From positions 1 through 38,448 of the IMG/VR virus record IMGVR_UViG_3300046171_000174: DNA of 38,448 bases. The stretch is one strand, 5' to 3'. Source of the DNA: a virus. Shown here in pieces: positions 30,920-38,448 of the stretch. The stretch's first letter is position 1, and each line of letters opens with the position of its first letter. The notes beneath the pieces are model-generated. The model was not told where the DNA came from. It ran no database searches and was given only the letters and a program-made list of their open reading frames with translations. Both the position numbers and the translations under genes were made by a program.

Positions 30920-30960
30920 TTTACACATTACCAAATGTAATATAAACTACTTAGAGTAAT
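30920..30960 (+). promoter_or_regulatory. Promoter with tandem operators, divergent cassette/glycosyltransferase
   Basis: -35 TTTACA (30920-30925), 17-bp spacer, -10 TAAACT (30943-30948). The spacer contains ATTACCAAATGTAAT (30927-30941). A second copy ACTACTTAGAGTAAT (30946-30960, one mismatch) covers the expected start site, 19 bp on. It is the same operator as at 1456, 5971 and 7325. Confidence 0.62.
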
Positions 30961-30980
30961 TAATTTTTGGAGAAATTGAT

Positions 30981-31310
30981 ATGTTTTATAAAATTAAAAA
31001 ATACAACAAAGTTGGCGAAATGATCGGAATGACATCTTTTGCCGAAAAAGACTATCCAGACCATCACCCATCGCACGCACGCTATCAAGCGGTAGAGCAT
31101 TTTGAAGACACCATCAAAGAAACGGCGGCTCTTTATCGTATTCTAAAGTCAGATAAAGCTAGAAAAAATTGGACAGACGCTCAATTAAAATCGCATTACG
31201 ATAACGCCGTTGCGAAAATCGAATATCAAGCATTAACTGGTGATAGTTGTGCCTCGATTTGCACTCACAGCATGCACCGCTGGTTTTTAGATACACCTGC
31301 CTTTGTTTAA
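30981..31310 (+). CDS. Accessory protein 1 of the plus-strand cassette
   Basis: 109 residues, MFYKIKKYNKVGEMIGMTSFAEKDYPDHHPSHARYQAVEH, with several His and a charged helical middle, ending CASICTHSMHRWFLDTPAFV. No family recognised. The start is set by TTTTTGGAGAAATTGAT. A UACG-loop terminator follows the stop. Opposite strand to all surrounding virion genes. Confidence 0.62.
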   Translation: MFYKIKKYNKVGEMIGMTSFAEKDYPDHHPSHARYQAVEHFEDTIKETAALYRILKSDKARKNWTDAQLKSHYDNAVAKIEYQALTGDSCASICTHSMHRWFLDTPAFV

Positions 31311-31315
31311 CCAAC

Positions 31316-31337
31316 AGGGGCTACGGCCCCTCCTTTT
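31316..31337 (+). terminator. Intrinsic terminator with UACG loop, copy of the one at 1767
   Basis: GGGGC (31317-31321), TACG, GCCCC (31326-31330), CC, then TTTT (31334-31337) which leads into GGAG of the next ribosome binding site. Same stem and loop as at 1768-1781. Confidence 0.7.
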
Positions 31338-31347
31338 GGAGATTGAT

Positions 31348-31644
31348 ATGACTAGTTATTTATTTAATGAGCCAGCCACAGACGAACAGATGAAAGGCTA
31401 TCGCGATTTAGACCTTACTAACGATGAAAGAATTATGGCTAACGTTGTTGCTAAAAAAATTTCATTTCGTGAATTTCAAAATGTCAAAAATCGGTACAAG
31501 CAAAATGGCTGGGCATATTCTGACCGCCTTGTTCTTGAAGATCTCTATGATGACATTAGGCAGTATCACCCTAAAAACGATATTATTGACTCTTGGTTAC
31601 CAGCATCAAAAACAGTATTAGATAAATTGTGGAGCTATAAATGA
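31348..31644 (+). CDS. Accessory protein 2 of the plus-strand cassette
   Basis: 98 residues from ATG at 31348 (TTTTGGAGATTGAT upstream). MTSYLFNEPATDEQMKGYRDLDLTND, a helical, charged protein ending LDKLWSYK. A start upstream at 31303 would lie in the terminator and is rejected. Overlaps the third gene by 4 nt (ATGA). No family recognised. Confidence 0.6.
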   Translation: MTSYLFNEPATDEQMKGYRDLDLTNDERIMANVVAKKISFREFQNVKNRYKQNGWAYSDRLVLEDLYDDIRQYHPKNDIIDSWLPASKTVLDKLWSYK

Positions 31645-31967
31645 AAATTCATGTGCATTACACAGTTGAAGTTGATGACAAAAAAATTAGAGAATATTTA
31701 GAAAAAGCTAATCCAGATAAGCAATGGTTTAATCCAGTAAATGGGCAAGACGTAAAGAAAATGCCAAGAAAAGAAATTTACAATTTTGTTTGGAATATGC
31801 TTGCCAAAGAATCAGTTGCTCCTGTTAACGCTTTTTTTGAAAAAGCTGGGTATGGAAGCCCAGTGGAGTTATATAATTTTAGAGAACAGAAAATTGAAAG
31901 ACCTGTTCCTTGGCCGCCTCCAAAACATCGATATTTTGATGAAAACCTTGAAGAAATTTTTAAATAA
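31641..31967 (+). CDS. Accessory protein 3, MKI-YTxEVD type, paralogue of the 1805 gene
   Basis: 108 residues. MKIHVHYTVEVDDKKIREYL aligns with the start of the 1805 protein. The middle (EIYNFVWNMLAKESVAPVNAFFEKAGYGSPVELY) continues the resemblance in length and helix pattern, and the C-terminus is proline-rich (RPVPWPPPKHRYFDE). The paralogy supports a shared origin for this cassette and the early operon. Function unknown. Confidence 0.6.
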   Translation: MKIHVHYTVEVDDKKIREYLEKANPDKQWFNPVNGQDVKKMPRKEIYNFVWNMLAKESVAPVNAFFEKAGYGSPVELYNFREQKIERPVPWPPPKHRYFDENLEEIFK

Positions 31968-31986
31968 AAACAAATTAGAAAAGATT

Positions 31987-32013
31987 AGGGGCTGGAGTTA
32001 ACCAGCCCCTTTT
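31987..32013. terminator. Terminator closing the cassette, between convergent genes
   Basis: GGGGCTGG (31988-31995), loop AGTTAA, CCAGCCCC (32002-32009), then TTTT. The stem of 8 bp also has TAATCTTTT on the other side, so it may serve the minus-strand capsid genes too. Confidence 0.8.
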
Positions 32014-32016
32014 CTG

Positions 32017-32199
32017 TTACTTACCGCTGTAAGTCATTTTGGCTTTTGTTGCCATAGAGCCATAAGGCGTTTTGTCAGCAACTCCAGCAAATTTAATTTC
32101 GCTTTTATCTGGCATTGTGCCAGCAGTAGAAGCGTTTTCTGGTGGGCAAGCTTCCATAATGGTAGTTTTGCCACGACCAGCTTGTCTTAATATTGCCAT
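32017..32199 (-). CDS. Small protein after the capsid gene
   Basis: 60 residues, MAILRQAGRGKTTIMEACPP..., no domain recognised. It lies 12 nt after the major capsid gene, last in that part of the late operon before the terminator at 31987-32013. A capsid-associated or head-completion role is likely from position. Confidence 0.5.
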   Translation of the reverse strand: MAILRQAGRGKTTIMEACPPENASTAGTMPDKSEIKFAGVADKTPYGSMATKAKMTYSGK

Positions 32200-32211
32200 G
32201 CTAATTCTCCT

Positions 32212-33171
32212 TTAAGCGGCAGATGCCCACTCGACAATTCGAGCATTTGTTGCATCAGAATGAACAAGACCAAAGCCCTCAAGAGCGTACCAGCCCATAC
32301 CCATTGAACGACCATAGTCAGTTGGAATTTTTCCCCTGATTTCTGGAGCCATTGAGATGACCTCTGCAACCGTATCAGCACCAAAGAAATAGCACCAATC
32401 AGATTTACCAGTAGTCCAGCCTGACCCATCTCTAGCATTACCAGCTAGAACTTGAGTTTGCTCTACAAAGCGCACTGCTTCAAAGCGACCAACTTCGCCA
32501 TTGGTAATCTTGCGATAACCAGTAACGGTATATTGATCGATTTGCTCTAGTTCGTCTTTCAAATCTCTGAAAGTCGTTGGCCTTGCAATCGCAATGTAAT
32601 CATCGCTTTGGTATGCAGGGATGTTACGCTCTTTCATCAGATCACTAATCTTGCGAATGTGAGCTTTATTAAGAGCAATGTTGTTGTTTGCAGTAGCCGT
32701 ACCATTAGCATAAAGCGTACCTGTTGATGCGGCGGCTCCAGTTGCAACATATTTCAACGGAGTCAATTTGAATTTTGACTCTGCTTCACTGTCTAGCACC
32801 TCACGGCAATCGCGTGAAAGTACGTTTCTGGTAACTTCCGTCACAGAGTGCTTACCAAAGTAATCCGTAAGGCTTGTGAAAGGAACAGTGTTGCCCCATT
32901 CGCTAACCGTTGCGGTTGCTTGTGCAATGGTAAAGTTAGTCTCTGGCATTGCAGTTGTTTCAACAAGCACAGCACCTTTTGTTGCCATCTTGCTGTATAC
33001 ATTCCATGTTACGCTAGAACCGTTATGCAAACCTTTATCACTAAAATCTTTTGCATCGCAGAATTGGCGAAACTTGGTTGAGGCGCGAACTTCCATGCGT
33101 AGAACTGAACTTAGTTCGTCAGCATACAAATAACCGCCTTTGGTGTTGGTAGACCATAATTGTCCAGCCAT
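32212..33171 (-). CDS. Major capsid protein (N4-gp56-like)
   Basis: 319 residues. The sequence has the layout of the N4-gp56 family of HK97-fold capsid proteins: N-terminal arm, VTEVTRNVLSRDCREVLDSEAESKF, then YIAIARPTTFRDLKDELEQIDQYT and TNGEVGRFEAVRFVEQTQV (the IxRP ... NGEIGR pattern), and a C-terminal YALEGFGLVHSDATNARIVEW. It is preceded by a scaffold-like gene, as usual. Very likely the shell protein of the head. Confidence 0.8.
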   Translation of the reverse strand: MAGQLWSTNTKGGYLYADELSSVLRMEVRASTKFRQFCDAKDFSDKGLHNGSSVTWNVYSKMATKGAVLVETTAMPETNFTIAQATATVSEWGNTVPFTSLTDYFGKHSVTEVTRNVLSRDCREVLDSEAESKFKLTPLKYVATGAAASTGTLYANGTATANNNIALNKAHIRKISDLMKERNIPAYQSDDYIAIARPTTFRDLKDELEQIDQYTVTGYRKITNGEVGRFEAVRFVEQTQVLAGNARDGSGWTTGKSDWCYFFGADTVAEVISMAPEIRGKIPTDYGRSMGMGWYALEGFGLVHSDATNARIVEWASAA

Positions 33172-33194
33172 TTTTGTAGCCTCCTAAATTGGCG

Positions 33195-34301
33195 TTAATA
33201 AACTGGCAAATTCCTAGCCTCTCTTTCTTCGCGGATAATATCCGCTTGAGTTAAAGGTCTAGGTTCCCCCCGATTGGGAGTTGCCGCACTAATTGATCGC
33301 GGTTGTTTTGCCACGCCAGCTTTACGACTTTGCTTTTCAGCTAGGCCGTCAGTTGGTGTTGCTGAACCCCCTGTTTTCCAATCTCTGGCTTTAGCACCAG
33401 CATTCCTTAAAAGCTGGTCATACGATCTAACGGAGCCATAGTTTTTTGCTCTGGCCTCTGCATGACGCTCATTCCATTGCTGGACAGGTGCGGCATTCAG
33501 TTGTTGTTCCGTATATCCCAAACTCATCAAGTCTTGCTTGACCTCATCCAGATAGAACCGCCCTGCGACTTGTTGCAGTATCGGATCATTCTTGACTTCA
33601 GGGTATTCTTCTAAAGCTTTGGCAAGTACCTGTTGCTGTGCAAGTTGCTCCTGTGCAATTTTCGCCGCCATCATCGCCATTTGTTGAGGGGATGTTTGTT
33701 GACCATTATTGCCATTTCGGAATTCTTGAACCACTCTCCTAACGTCACTTTCCTCGCCATACATCAACGCTTGCACAAGAGCATCATCATCATTGGTAGA
33801 TGCCTGTTGTGGTTGTTGCTGTACTGCTTCCTGTGGTGCTTGCTGTTGCTGTTCAAGCCGTACTTTAATTTCATTGGCTTGACGCAACGCCGCCGCCGCA
33901 TCTTGGAAACGTCTGTCAGCAGAATCTGATTTCTGCGCTAGGGCTATTACTTCTGCTTCAGTTAACTCTTTAGTTTCGCCGTTTACGACTAACTTGAGTT
34001 TCCGCGATTGATCGCCTGTCGAACTTGATTCTGTTGCTGGCTTAGAGTCGCGCACTTCTTGCCGTCCATCTCTGGGTGGGCTTTCAGTTTCGCTATCGGC
34101 TTGCAATTCTTCGTTGTCTTCGGCTTCTGAGAACTCGCCGTCTGACTCGCTCTCAATTTCACTTAGACGTTTTGCCGCTAATTCATCCTCGATTGCATCT
34201 CTTGGATTTGCGGAAACGTCATACTCAGGAGCCTTGGTTTCTGACTCCTTTACGTCTGGTTCGACATCCTCATCACTGAGGGTAGTTTCCTCCATTGACA
34301 T
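33195..34301 (-). CDS. Scaffolding protein
   Basis: 368 residues, acidic N-terminal about 90 residues (TTLSDEDVEPDVKESETKAPE), a Q-rich coiled-coil middle (EQQQQAPQEAVQQQ) and helical C-terminus. Length, composition and position directly before the capsid gene match phage scaffolds, which guide procapsid assembly and are then removed. The name is by plan rather than by clear sequence match. Confidence 0.72.
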   Translation of the reverse strand: MSMEETTLSDEDVEPDVKESETKAPEYDVSANPRDAIEDELAAKRLSEIESESDGEFSEAEDNEELQADSETESPPRDGRQEVRDSKPATESSSTGDQSRKLKLVVNGETKELTEAEVIALAQKSDSADRRFQDAAAALRQANEIKVRLEQQQQAPQEAVQQQPQQASTNDDDALVQALMYGEESDVRRVVQEFRNGNNGQQTSPQQMAMMAAKIAQEQLAQQQVLAKALEEYPEVKNDPILQQVAGRFYLDEVKQDLMSLGYTEQQLNAAPVQQWNERHAEARAKNYGSVRSYDQLLRNAGAKARDWKTGGSATPTDGLAEKQSRKAGVAKQPRSISAATPNRGEPRPLTQADIIREEREARNLPVY

Positions 34302-34335
34302 ATTTTTTCCTTGGGTTGGTGTTTAGGCTATCAGC

Positions 34336-34626
34336 CTACAGATCGGTGATCTGTTCGTTGTCAAGCATTTCACGATGCGCCTGTCTGCCATCATTTACGA
34401 TTTGCTCGATGTCTTCTTGCATACAGCTAAAGCGTTGTATCTCTGCTTGTATGCGTCTTATCTTTGCTGTTTCTTGCTCTGGGTCTAAATCTACCAGCTT
34501 GTCCTTTAGATCATCCACACGCTCTACCATGCGGCCCAGAACGTATTTAAATAATGGTGTGTTTAACTCTGCTTCAATATCTAAACCAAGTTTAGCTAAT
34601 GCTAGTAAATCATCATCAACTGTCAT
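34336..34626 (-). CDS. Coiled-coil protein between portal and scaffold
   Basis: 96 residues, MTVDDDLLALAKLGLDIEAELNTP..., almost wholly helical and acidic (DLKDKLVDLDPEQETAKIRRIQAEIQRFSCMQEDIEQI). Its start overlaps the portal stop (34626). Possibly a small head-assembly or portal-associated protein. No family recognised. Confidence 0.55.
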   Translation of the reverse strand: MTVDDDLLALAKLGLDIEAELNTPLFKYVLGRMVERVDDLKDKLVDLDPEQETAKIRRIQAEIQRFSCMQEDIEQIVNDGRQAHREMLDNEQITDL

Positions 34627-36746
34627 TACATCACATTAACATTTTTAGTCGGCAATAATTGCGCCCTTGCTAAATCAAGTTTAAAATTTTGCTCTGCAAG
34701 TGCGGCTTTACCCTGCACATCCATTTCAGCTTTCTTTACGTCCATCTGGCCCTTCATCTGGGCCTCTGCCATCTTGACTTGCCTATCAATGTTCTTGTCT
34801 TGTAGCTGGCCTTGTGTGGCTTGCAATGCTTGTCCTAGTTGCCCTATCTGCGCTTGCAACTGGGCAATCCTTGGATCATCGCCTTGCTCATTCTTAAAGT
34901 TTAAGAACCGTTGGCCGTCTTTATAACCAGCTTTGCCAAACAACTCTTTCGCTATCTCTTGTACGCCAGATGTTTCCATAACATTAGGCCCATAGACTTG
35001 CACAAGCGGCGCGACAAGCTGTTGAAACGACTGTATAGCCATCAAGAACTTGCGGCCCTGCATCATCGGGTCAGTACCGCCAACGCCAACATTTACAGTA
35101 ACCGTTAATTCGCCCTGCAATAGATCGTCTGTAATTTGGTTGATGCCATACTTCTGCAACAAATCGGCTTTCTCTGCCGCAATAGCTAAGATCACAGCGT
35201 CCGTTTCATACGCTTGCTCTAAATGCACCATTTGACGTAGCACAGGCTCAACAAATGTTTCTGAAAACACACGCAAATCATATTCTGTTAGCAAGTTGCT
35301 TTCACCAGATAGCAAGTGCATACCGCCAACAGTTTCATTCATGCGCCTGTTACTGCTGACAGAACCACCGCTAAAATTGCCAGCCAGATCATCGAAATCT
35401 GCATTGATACGGTCTTGCTCTGCATAAGCCTGACTGTTTACTGGTGGTGGAGCCATTTCTATAACGTCTGTAGCTGGATCATCCATCGTGATAACTTTAG
35501 CTGGTGATCTGTTTGTCAACGCTGGCACAAGTGCTTTGTTGCCACGCCGCACCTTAACCATTGGCGTTAAGCTAAACTTCAATGCGTCCATGCGTAGGTT
35601 TGCTAAGTCGTTTGCCTCTTGCTGTAAACTGCCAAGCATCTCAACACGGCTAGATGGATACGGCTTAAATGCCTCAACATTACTAAAGCCAACCACAACA
35701 GGTCTATCGCCATTCTTGCAATGCAGATAGATTTCTGACACTGGCACAGGATCAGTAAGCAATGCGGCTGTTGCTAGTGTGTAATATTGATAATCCGTTT
35801 CCCCACGCTTAACGAAATTCTCATGCACAAATAAAACCTCATAATCGTCTATTGGCGCATCACTAGATGTTCTGTCTGGCCCATCAAACAAATGCCTTGC
35901 ATCATCAAGGTTTGTTTCGTCCATCTCTTGGCCCATTTTCAGCGTTGCATCATCCAACTCTTTCCAAGCTGGCTGACCGCTTTTAGGGTTATCCGTTGTC
36001 ATCATTGCCTTAACGTCTATCGCAAACATTGGCCGTCTAACGATAAGGTATGGACTGCTATTTACTGGGTCTAGCCAGTCGGACGCTGGATCAAACAAAA
36101 TATTCTCAGGCTCAATAGGCTCAATTGCTGGCCTGTCTTCCACAACAACCATGCGTGGCTCAACCTCCAGATCGCCATCCTCATTGATGATTGGCATATC
36201 TGACTCATCCATAACAGGCTGTTCGCCGTCTTCTGCTTCCTGATATTTCCAATAAATCTTGGCGGCAGTGATGCCGTAAATATCTGCCGTCTGTCTTGCC
36301 CCAATCACAGTACGGAACCAAGGTATGGTTTTTTGCAGTCGATAGTTCAACAACTCTTGGATGATCGCCGCTGACGCTAATTGCTGTTCATCGTTGTCAT
36401 TTTGTGGCGTGATATTCACAACGTCCTGTGTGCTAAAAAACGCCTGTGCAGTCGTTGCTTCGTTTTTCCTTATGTAAGACCGTATTTTTGGCCTAAAGAG
36501 TCGTGAGCGGCGTTTAAATGCGTCTGAGTTGTATTTTGAGCCAGATGGATGTTCGTTGTTGAACAGGTTGATGGATCGCTCCCAGTCATCCCTGTGGCTG
36601 GACTGCACATAATCAATCGCAGTGTCATAACAGTTTTTTGCTAAATCAAGCCAATCGGTATCGTCTTCTGAATCCATTGTTACTTCGTCTTGGTCAGCAT
36701 CGTAGTCCATCAATTTGGAATCAGCGTCACCATCTGTAATACGCAT
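34626..36746 (-). CDS. Portal protein (P22-like/podovirus type)
   Basis: 706 residues, the size of P22-type portals. The acidic N-terminus, FRPKIRSYIRKNEATTAQAFFSTQDVVNITPQNDND, PENILFDPASDWLDPVNSSPYLIVRRPMF and FDDLAGNFSGGSVSSNRRMNETVGGMHLLSGES are standard portal segments. A helical barrel-like C-terminus (QLQAQIGQLGQALQATQ, MAEAQMKGQMDVKKAEMD) follows. It forms the ring at the capsid vertex through which TerL packs DNA. Confidence 0.85.
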   Translation of the reverse strand: MRITDGDADSKLMDYDADQDEVTMDSEDDTDWLDLAKNCYDTAIDYVQSSHRDDWERSINLFNNEHPSGSKYNSDAFKRRSRLFRPKIRSYIRKNEATTAQAFFSTQDVVNITPQNDNDEQQLASAAIIQELLNYRLQKTIPWFRTVIGARQTADIYGITAAKIYWKYQEAEDGEQPVMDESDMPIINEDGDLEVEPRMVVVEDRPAIEPIEPENILFDPASDWLDPVNSSPYLIVRRPMFAIDVKAMMTTDNPKSGQPAWKELDDATLKMGQEMDETNLDDARHLFDGPDRTSSDAPIDDYEVLFVHENFVKRGETDYQYYTLATAALLTDPVPVSEIYLHCKNGDRPVVVGFSNVEAFKPYPSSRVEMLGSLQQEANDLANLRMDALKFSLTPMVKVRRGNKALVPALTNRSPAKVITMDDPATDVIEMAPPPVNSQAYAEQDRINADFDDLAGNFSGGSVSSNRRMNETVGGMHLLSGESNLLTEYDLRVFSETFVEPVLRQMVHLEQAYETDAVILAIAAEKADLLQKYGINQITDDLLQGELTVTVNVGVGGTDPMMQGRKFLMAIQSFQQLVAPLVQVYGPNVMETSGVQEIAKELFGKAGYKDGQRFLNFKNEQGDDPRIAQLQAQIGQLGQALQATQGQLQDKNIDRQVKMAEAQMKGQMDVKKAEMDVQGKAALAEQNFKLDLARAQLLPTKNVNVM

Positions 36747-36758
36747 TGGCTTCTCACT

Positions 36759-37103
36759 TTATTCTGGTCTGCTACCAATATTGTGAAATGCTTTATCTGC
36801 CGCATCTGCATACGCTGATAAATCAAATCTGTTTCGTGCTATCTTTGATCGCTCTAATATTTCGCCGCCAGCCCTCATTACAGCCTTCTCGAAATCAGGC
36901 TCTTGGCTCAGATTGATGAAATAGCCATGATCTGGCGATAGTGCTTGATTACGCACAATAGCAATGCCATCTCTTAACGCCACTTGCCACTTGTAACCCT
37001 TGTAATGGCTATCAAGTGTTGCCGCCGCCCTAGATGCCATATTTACCTCATCAGGCGTAGGCATCTTAGAAGTATCACGATAAACGTTAATATTTTCTGT
37101 CAT
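36759..37103 (-). CDS. Hypothetical protein before portal
   Basis: 114 residues, MTENINVYRDTSKMPTPDEVNMASRAAATLDSHY..., with a KWQVALRDGIAIVRNQALSPDHGYFIN segment and helical C-terminus. Its start overlaps the 37100 gene's stop (ATGA). It lies between terL and portal, so a packaging or head role is likely. Function unknown. Confidence 0.6.
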   Translation of the reverse strand: MTENINVYRDTSKMPTPDEVNMASRAAATLDSHYKGYKWQVALRDGIAIVRNQALSPDHGYFINLSQEPDFEKAVMRAGGEILERSKIARNRFDLSAYADAADKAFHNIGSRPE

Positions 37104-37276
37104 TTGGGCTGACTTGGTGCGGCCTCGCCTTGGATCACATAACGACCACGGCCATGACTATCTGTCGCATTGCTTGGCTTGCCAAACTTATAGACCCACG
37201 GCCTTCGTGACTTCTCATAGAAATCGCGGTCAGCTTCCAAGACAACACTCTGCCAACTTATCACTGTTTGCGTCAT
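37100..37276 (-). CDS. 58-residue hypothetical protein
   Basis: MTQTVISWQSVVLEADRDFY..., with SRRPWVYKFGKPSNATDSHGRGRYVIQGE. Both ends overlap the neighbours (ATGA at 37276 and at 37103). Codon use fits coding. No family recognised. Confidence 0.55.
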   Translation of the reverse strand: MTQTVISWQSVVLEADRDFYEKSRRPWVYKFGKPSNATDSHGRGRYVIQGEAAPSQPK

Positions 37277-37314
37277 TTCTTTTTGCCGCCTTTGGGTTTT
37301 TTCTTTCCATACAT
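37273..37314 (-). CDS. Possible 13-residue lysine-rich peptide between terL and the next gene
   Basis: ATG 1 nt after the terL stop opens MYGKKKPKGGKKK and its stop overlaps the next start (ATGA). It would keep ribosomes moving across the junction. Very small basic frames after terminase are seen in other podoviruses, so it may be real. Confidence 0.3.
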   Translation of the reverse strand: MYGKKKPKGGKKK

Positions 37315-37315
37315 A

Positions 37316-38448
37316 TTAGCTATCCTCAAAGTAGTCAGTTTCGTAAAATTGTTCTTCGCTTGGCCTATGATCTGGACTAGCAAAGGTAAGTAGAAACGCA
37401 TCGGCTAAGTCAGGTGAGCCACCTATGCGCTGTTTGGTTTTGTCCTTTGGCTCAACTTGTATCTTGCCGCTTGCAGTCATTTGGTATTTTGGTGCTGTGA
37501 GTTCGCCAATTAAATCGCCATCATCTGGCATTTTGCAGTCGCGGCTTTCTAGCCATTCGCGGCCTCTGAACCAGAGTTCATCTCTTAGCCTCATGTACCT
37601 TGCTCTAACGCTAGGACTTTCGGCCACATTGATGCCAACGGCTGGTAAGTCTTCGTCTTGCAAAATATCCACCACTCCAGCACCAATGCCTATGCTATCC
37701 ACGCAAATTTTATTAGGCCGTTCTGAAACTGCTGTTTGCAAATATTCGTCAATGATGATCCCTGCTACTTGAGTTACAGATTTGTTGCGCCAGCTTTTCA
37801 CAGGCTCTAATAGTGTGTTCCTTTTGCGCTTTGCTAATGCCGTTGCATCATCGCCAAATCTGGCAACGTCAACGCCCCATGTTGGCTGACCTTCTAATAC
37901 ATCAACGTCACGCCTTATTGCCGCTTCACAAAGCGATAAAGAAATAATTGCGTCATCAGACTGTTCTGGGAAGTCACCAAGCACACGCACAGCGTAGATG
38001 GCACTGTCAACGCCATACTTAAATGCCATTTCATCTATAAAAGCTGGATCAACCCTAGTGCTGTCCTCACAACTGACTCGTTTTGTCCACCATTTAGATC
38101 GATGGCTGTTAAAAGCATCGTAAAAATAGCCGCTGGTTCTTGTCGGGTTGCCCACCATCAGCGTCTTTGCGCCCTTGGTAGACATTGCGCCTTGCCCTAC
38201 TTCAAAAATAACGTCATCAACACCAGATGCCTCATCGATGATAAACAGCATGTTGTCACTATGAAAACCTTGGAATGCTTCTGGCTTCTCTGGACGGCTT
38301 ACCCTTGGCACACTAAACGATGTATCAGGCTGGGCCTTTAGATAAAATCGTGTTGCAGTTAGTTCAAATAACTCTTGCAACTCTTTAGGCATTTTCCTGT
38401 GCCACGTTGCTAACTCTGACCAAAGTATGTCTTGTAGTTGGTGGCTTG
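37316..38448 (-). CDS. terL: Terminase large subunit, main part (3' part of terL, cut by the window edge)
   Basis: The frame is open to the right end of the window: SHQLQDILWSELATWHRKMPKELQ precedes the first internal Met (38392). The ATPase part continues with MLFIIDEASG (Walker B, DE) and TLMVGNPTRTSGYF (coupling motif). The nuclease domain follows with WGVDVARFGDDATAL (first Asp), ICVDSIGIGAGVVDIL and SPDLADAFLLTF (last Asp). It cuts and packs DNA. The first 75 residues are at 225-1, and a short segment between them is missing from the window. Confidence 0.9.
   Translation of the reverse strand, partial: SHQLQDILWSELATWHRKMPKELQELFELTATRFYLKAQPDTSFSVPRVSRPEKPEAFQGFHSDNMLFIIDEASGVDDVIFEVGQGAMSTKGAKTLMVGNPTRTSGYFYDAFNSHRSKWWTKRVSCEDSTRVDPAFIDEMAFKYGVDSAIYAVRVLGDFPEQSDDAIISLSLCEAAIRRDVDVLEGQPTWGVDVARFGDDATALAKRKRNTLLEPVKSWRNKSVTQVAGIIIDEYLQTAVSERPNKICVDSIGIGAGVVDILQDEDLPAVGINVAESPSVRARYMRLRDELWFRGREWLESRDCKMPDDGDLIGELTAPKYQMTASGKIQVEPKDKTKQRIGGSPDLADAFLLTFASPDHRPSEEQFYETDYFEDS

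Overview
The window is almost the whole genome of a temperate, short-tailed (podovirus-like) double-stranded DNA phage. The two ends of the window both lie inside the same large terminase gene. Its first 75 codons sit at the left end on the minus strand, and the rest runs in from the right end. A short stretch (about ten codons by comparison with related terminases, with a length that must be 1 mod 3) is missing between them. The genome is therefore probably circular or circularly permuted and was cut inside terL. The attachment site is internal and uninterrupted, so this is the free phage form, not an integrated prophage. The base composition is moderately AT-rich. Several families are typical of alphaproteobacterial phages: a 3TM holin like that of gene transfer agents, a DUF6456-like protein, and small HTH/integrase pairs. 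A marine alphaproteobacterial host is likely but not proven.

Layout. At 1-700 (-) are terL (5' part), terS and a small leading gene. At 701-1070 is a control region with two leftward terminators, two large dyads and a possible late promoter. At 1071-1417 (-) is a coupled pair of small genes, the first a 32-residue membrane peptide. At 1580-2561 (+) is a small early operon. At 2494-5916 (-) is a tightly overlapping replication operon: Cro-like regulator, Hjc-like nuclease, replication initiator with an iteron origin inside the gene, DnaA-domain-IV protein, methyltransferase-like protein, DUF6456-like protein and a possible nuclease. The immunity switch lies at 5916-5999. At 5999-11663 (+) are the repressor, an unknown 267-residue protein, YqaJ-type exonuclease, Rad52/ERF-like annealing protein, SSB, small genes, an excisionase-like protein and a tyrosine integrase. 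attP follows at 11747-11791 and matches the 3' part of a tRNA-Thr(UGU).

From 37316 back to 11849 (-) is the late operon. In order of transcription it holds small genes, portal, scaffold, major capsid protein, adaptor, tail fibres with a 1457-residue spike, tail tube/hub proteins, putative ejection proteins and a lysis cassette (exported protein, spanin-like, nuclease, EF-hand membrane protein, 3TM holin, GH24 lysozyme). It ends with a small basic protein and a 48-residue cysteine-rich, metallothionein-like peptide. The late operon is interrupted at 30981-32013 by a three-gene plus-strand cassette with its own promoter, operators and terminators.

Regulation. Four promoters (before the 1417 membrane peptide, the 5999 repressor, the 7380 recombination operon and the 30981 cassette) share one design. 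A 15-bp palindrome ATTAC-N5-GTAAT sits exactly inside a 17-bp spacer between recognisable -35 and -10 boxes. This looks like the operator set of the phage repressor and puts the accessory cassette in the same regulon as the recombination genes. The repressor promoter predicts a leaderless mRNA. The origin in the replication gene has 12-bp AT-rich repeats next to iterons spaced exactly 22 bp apart.
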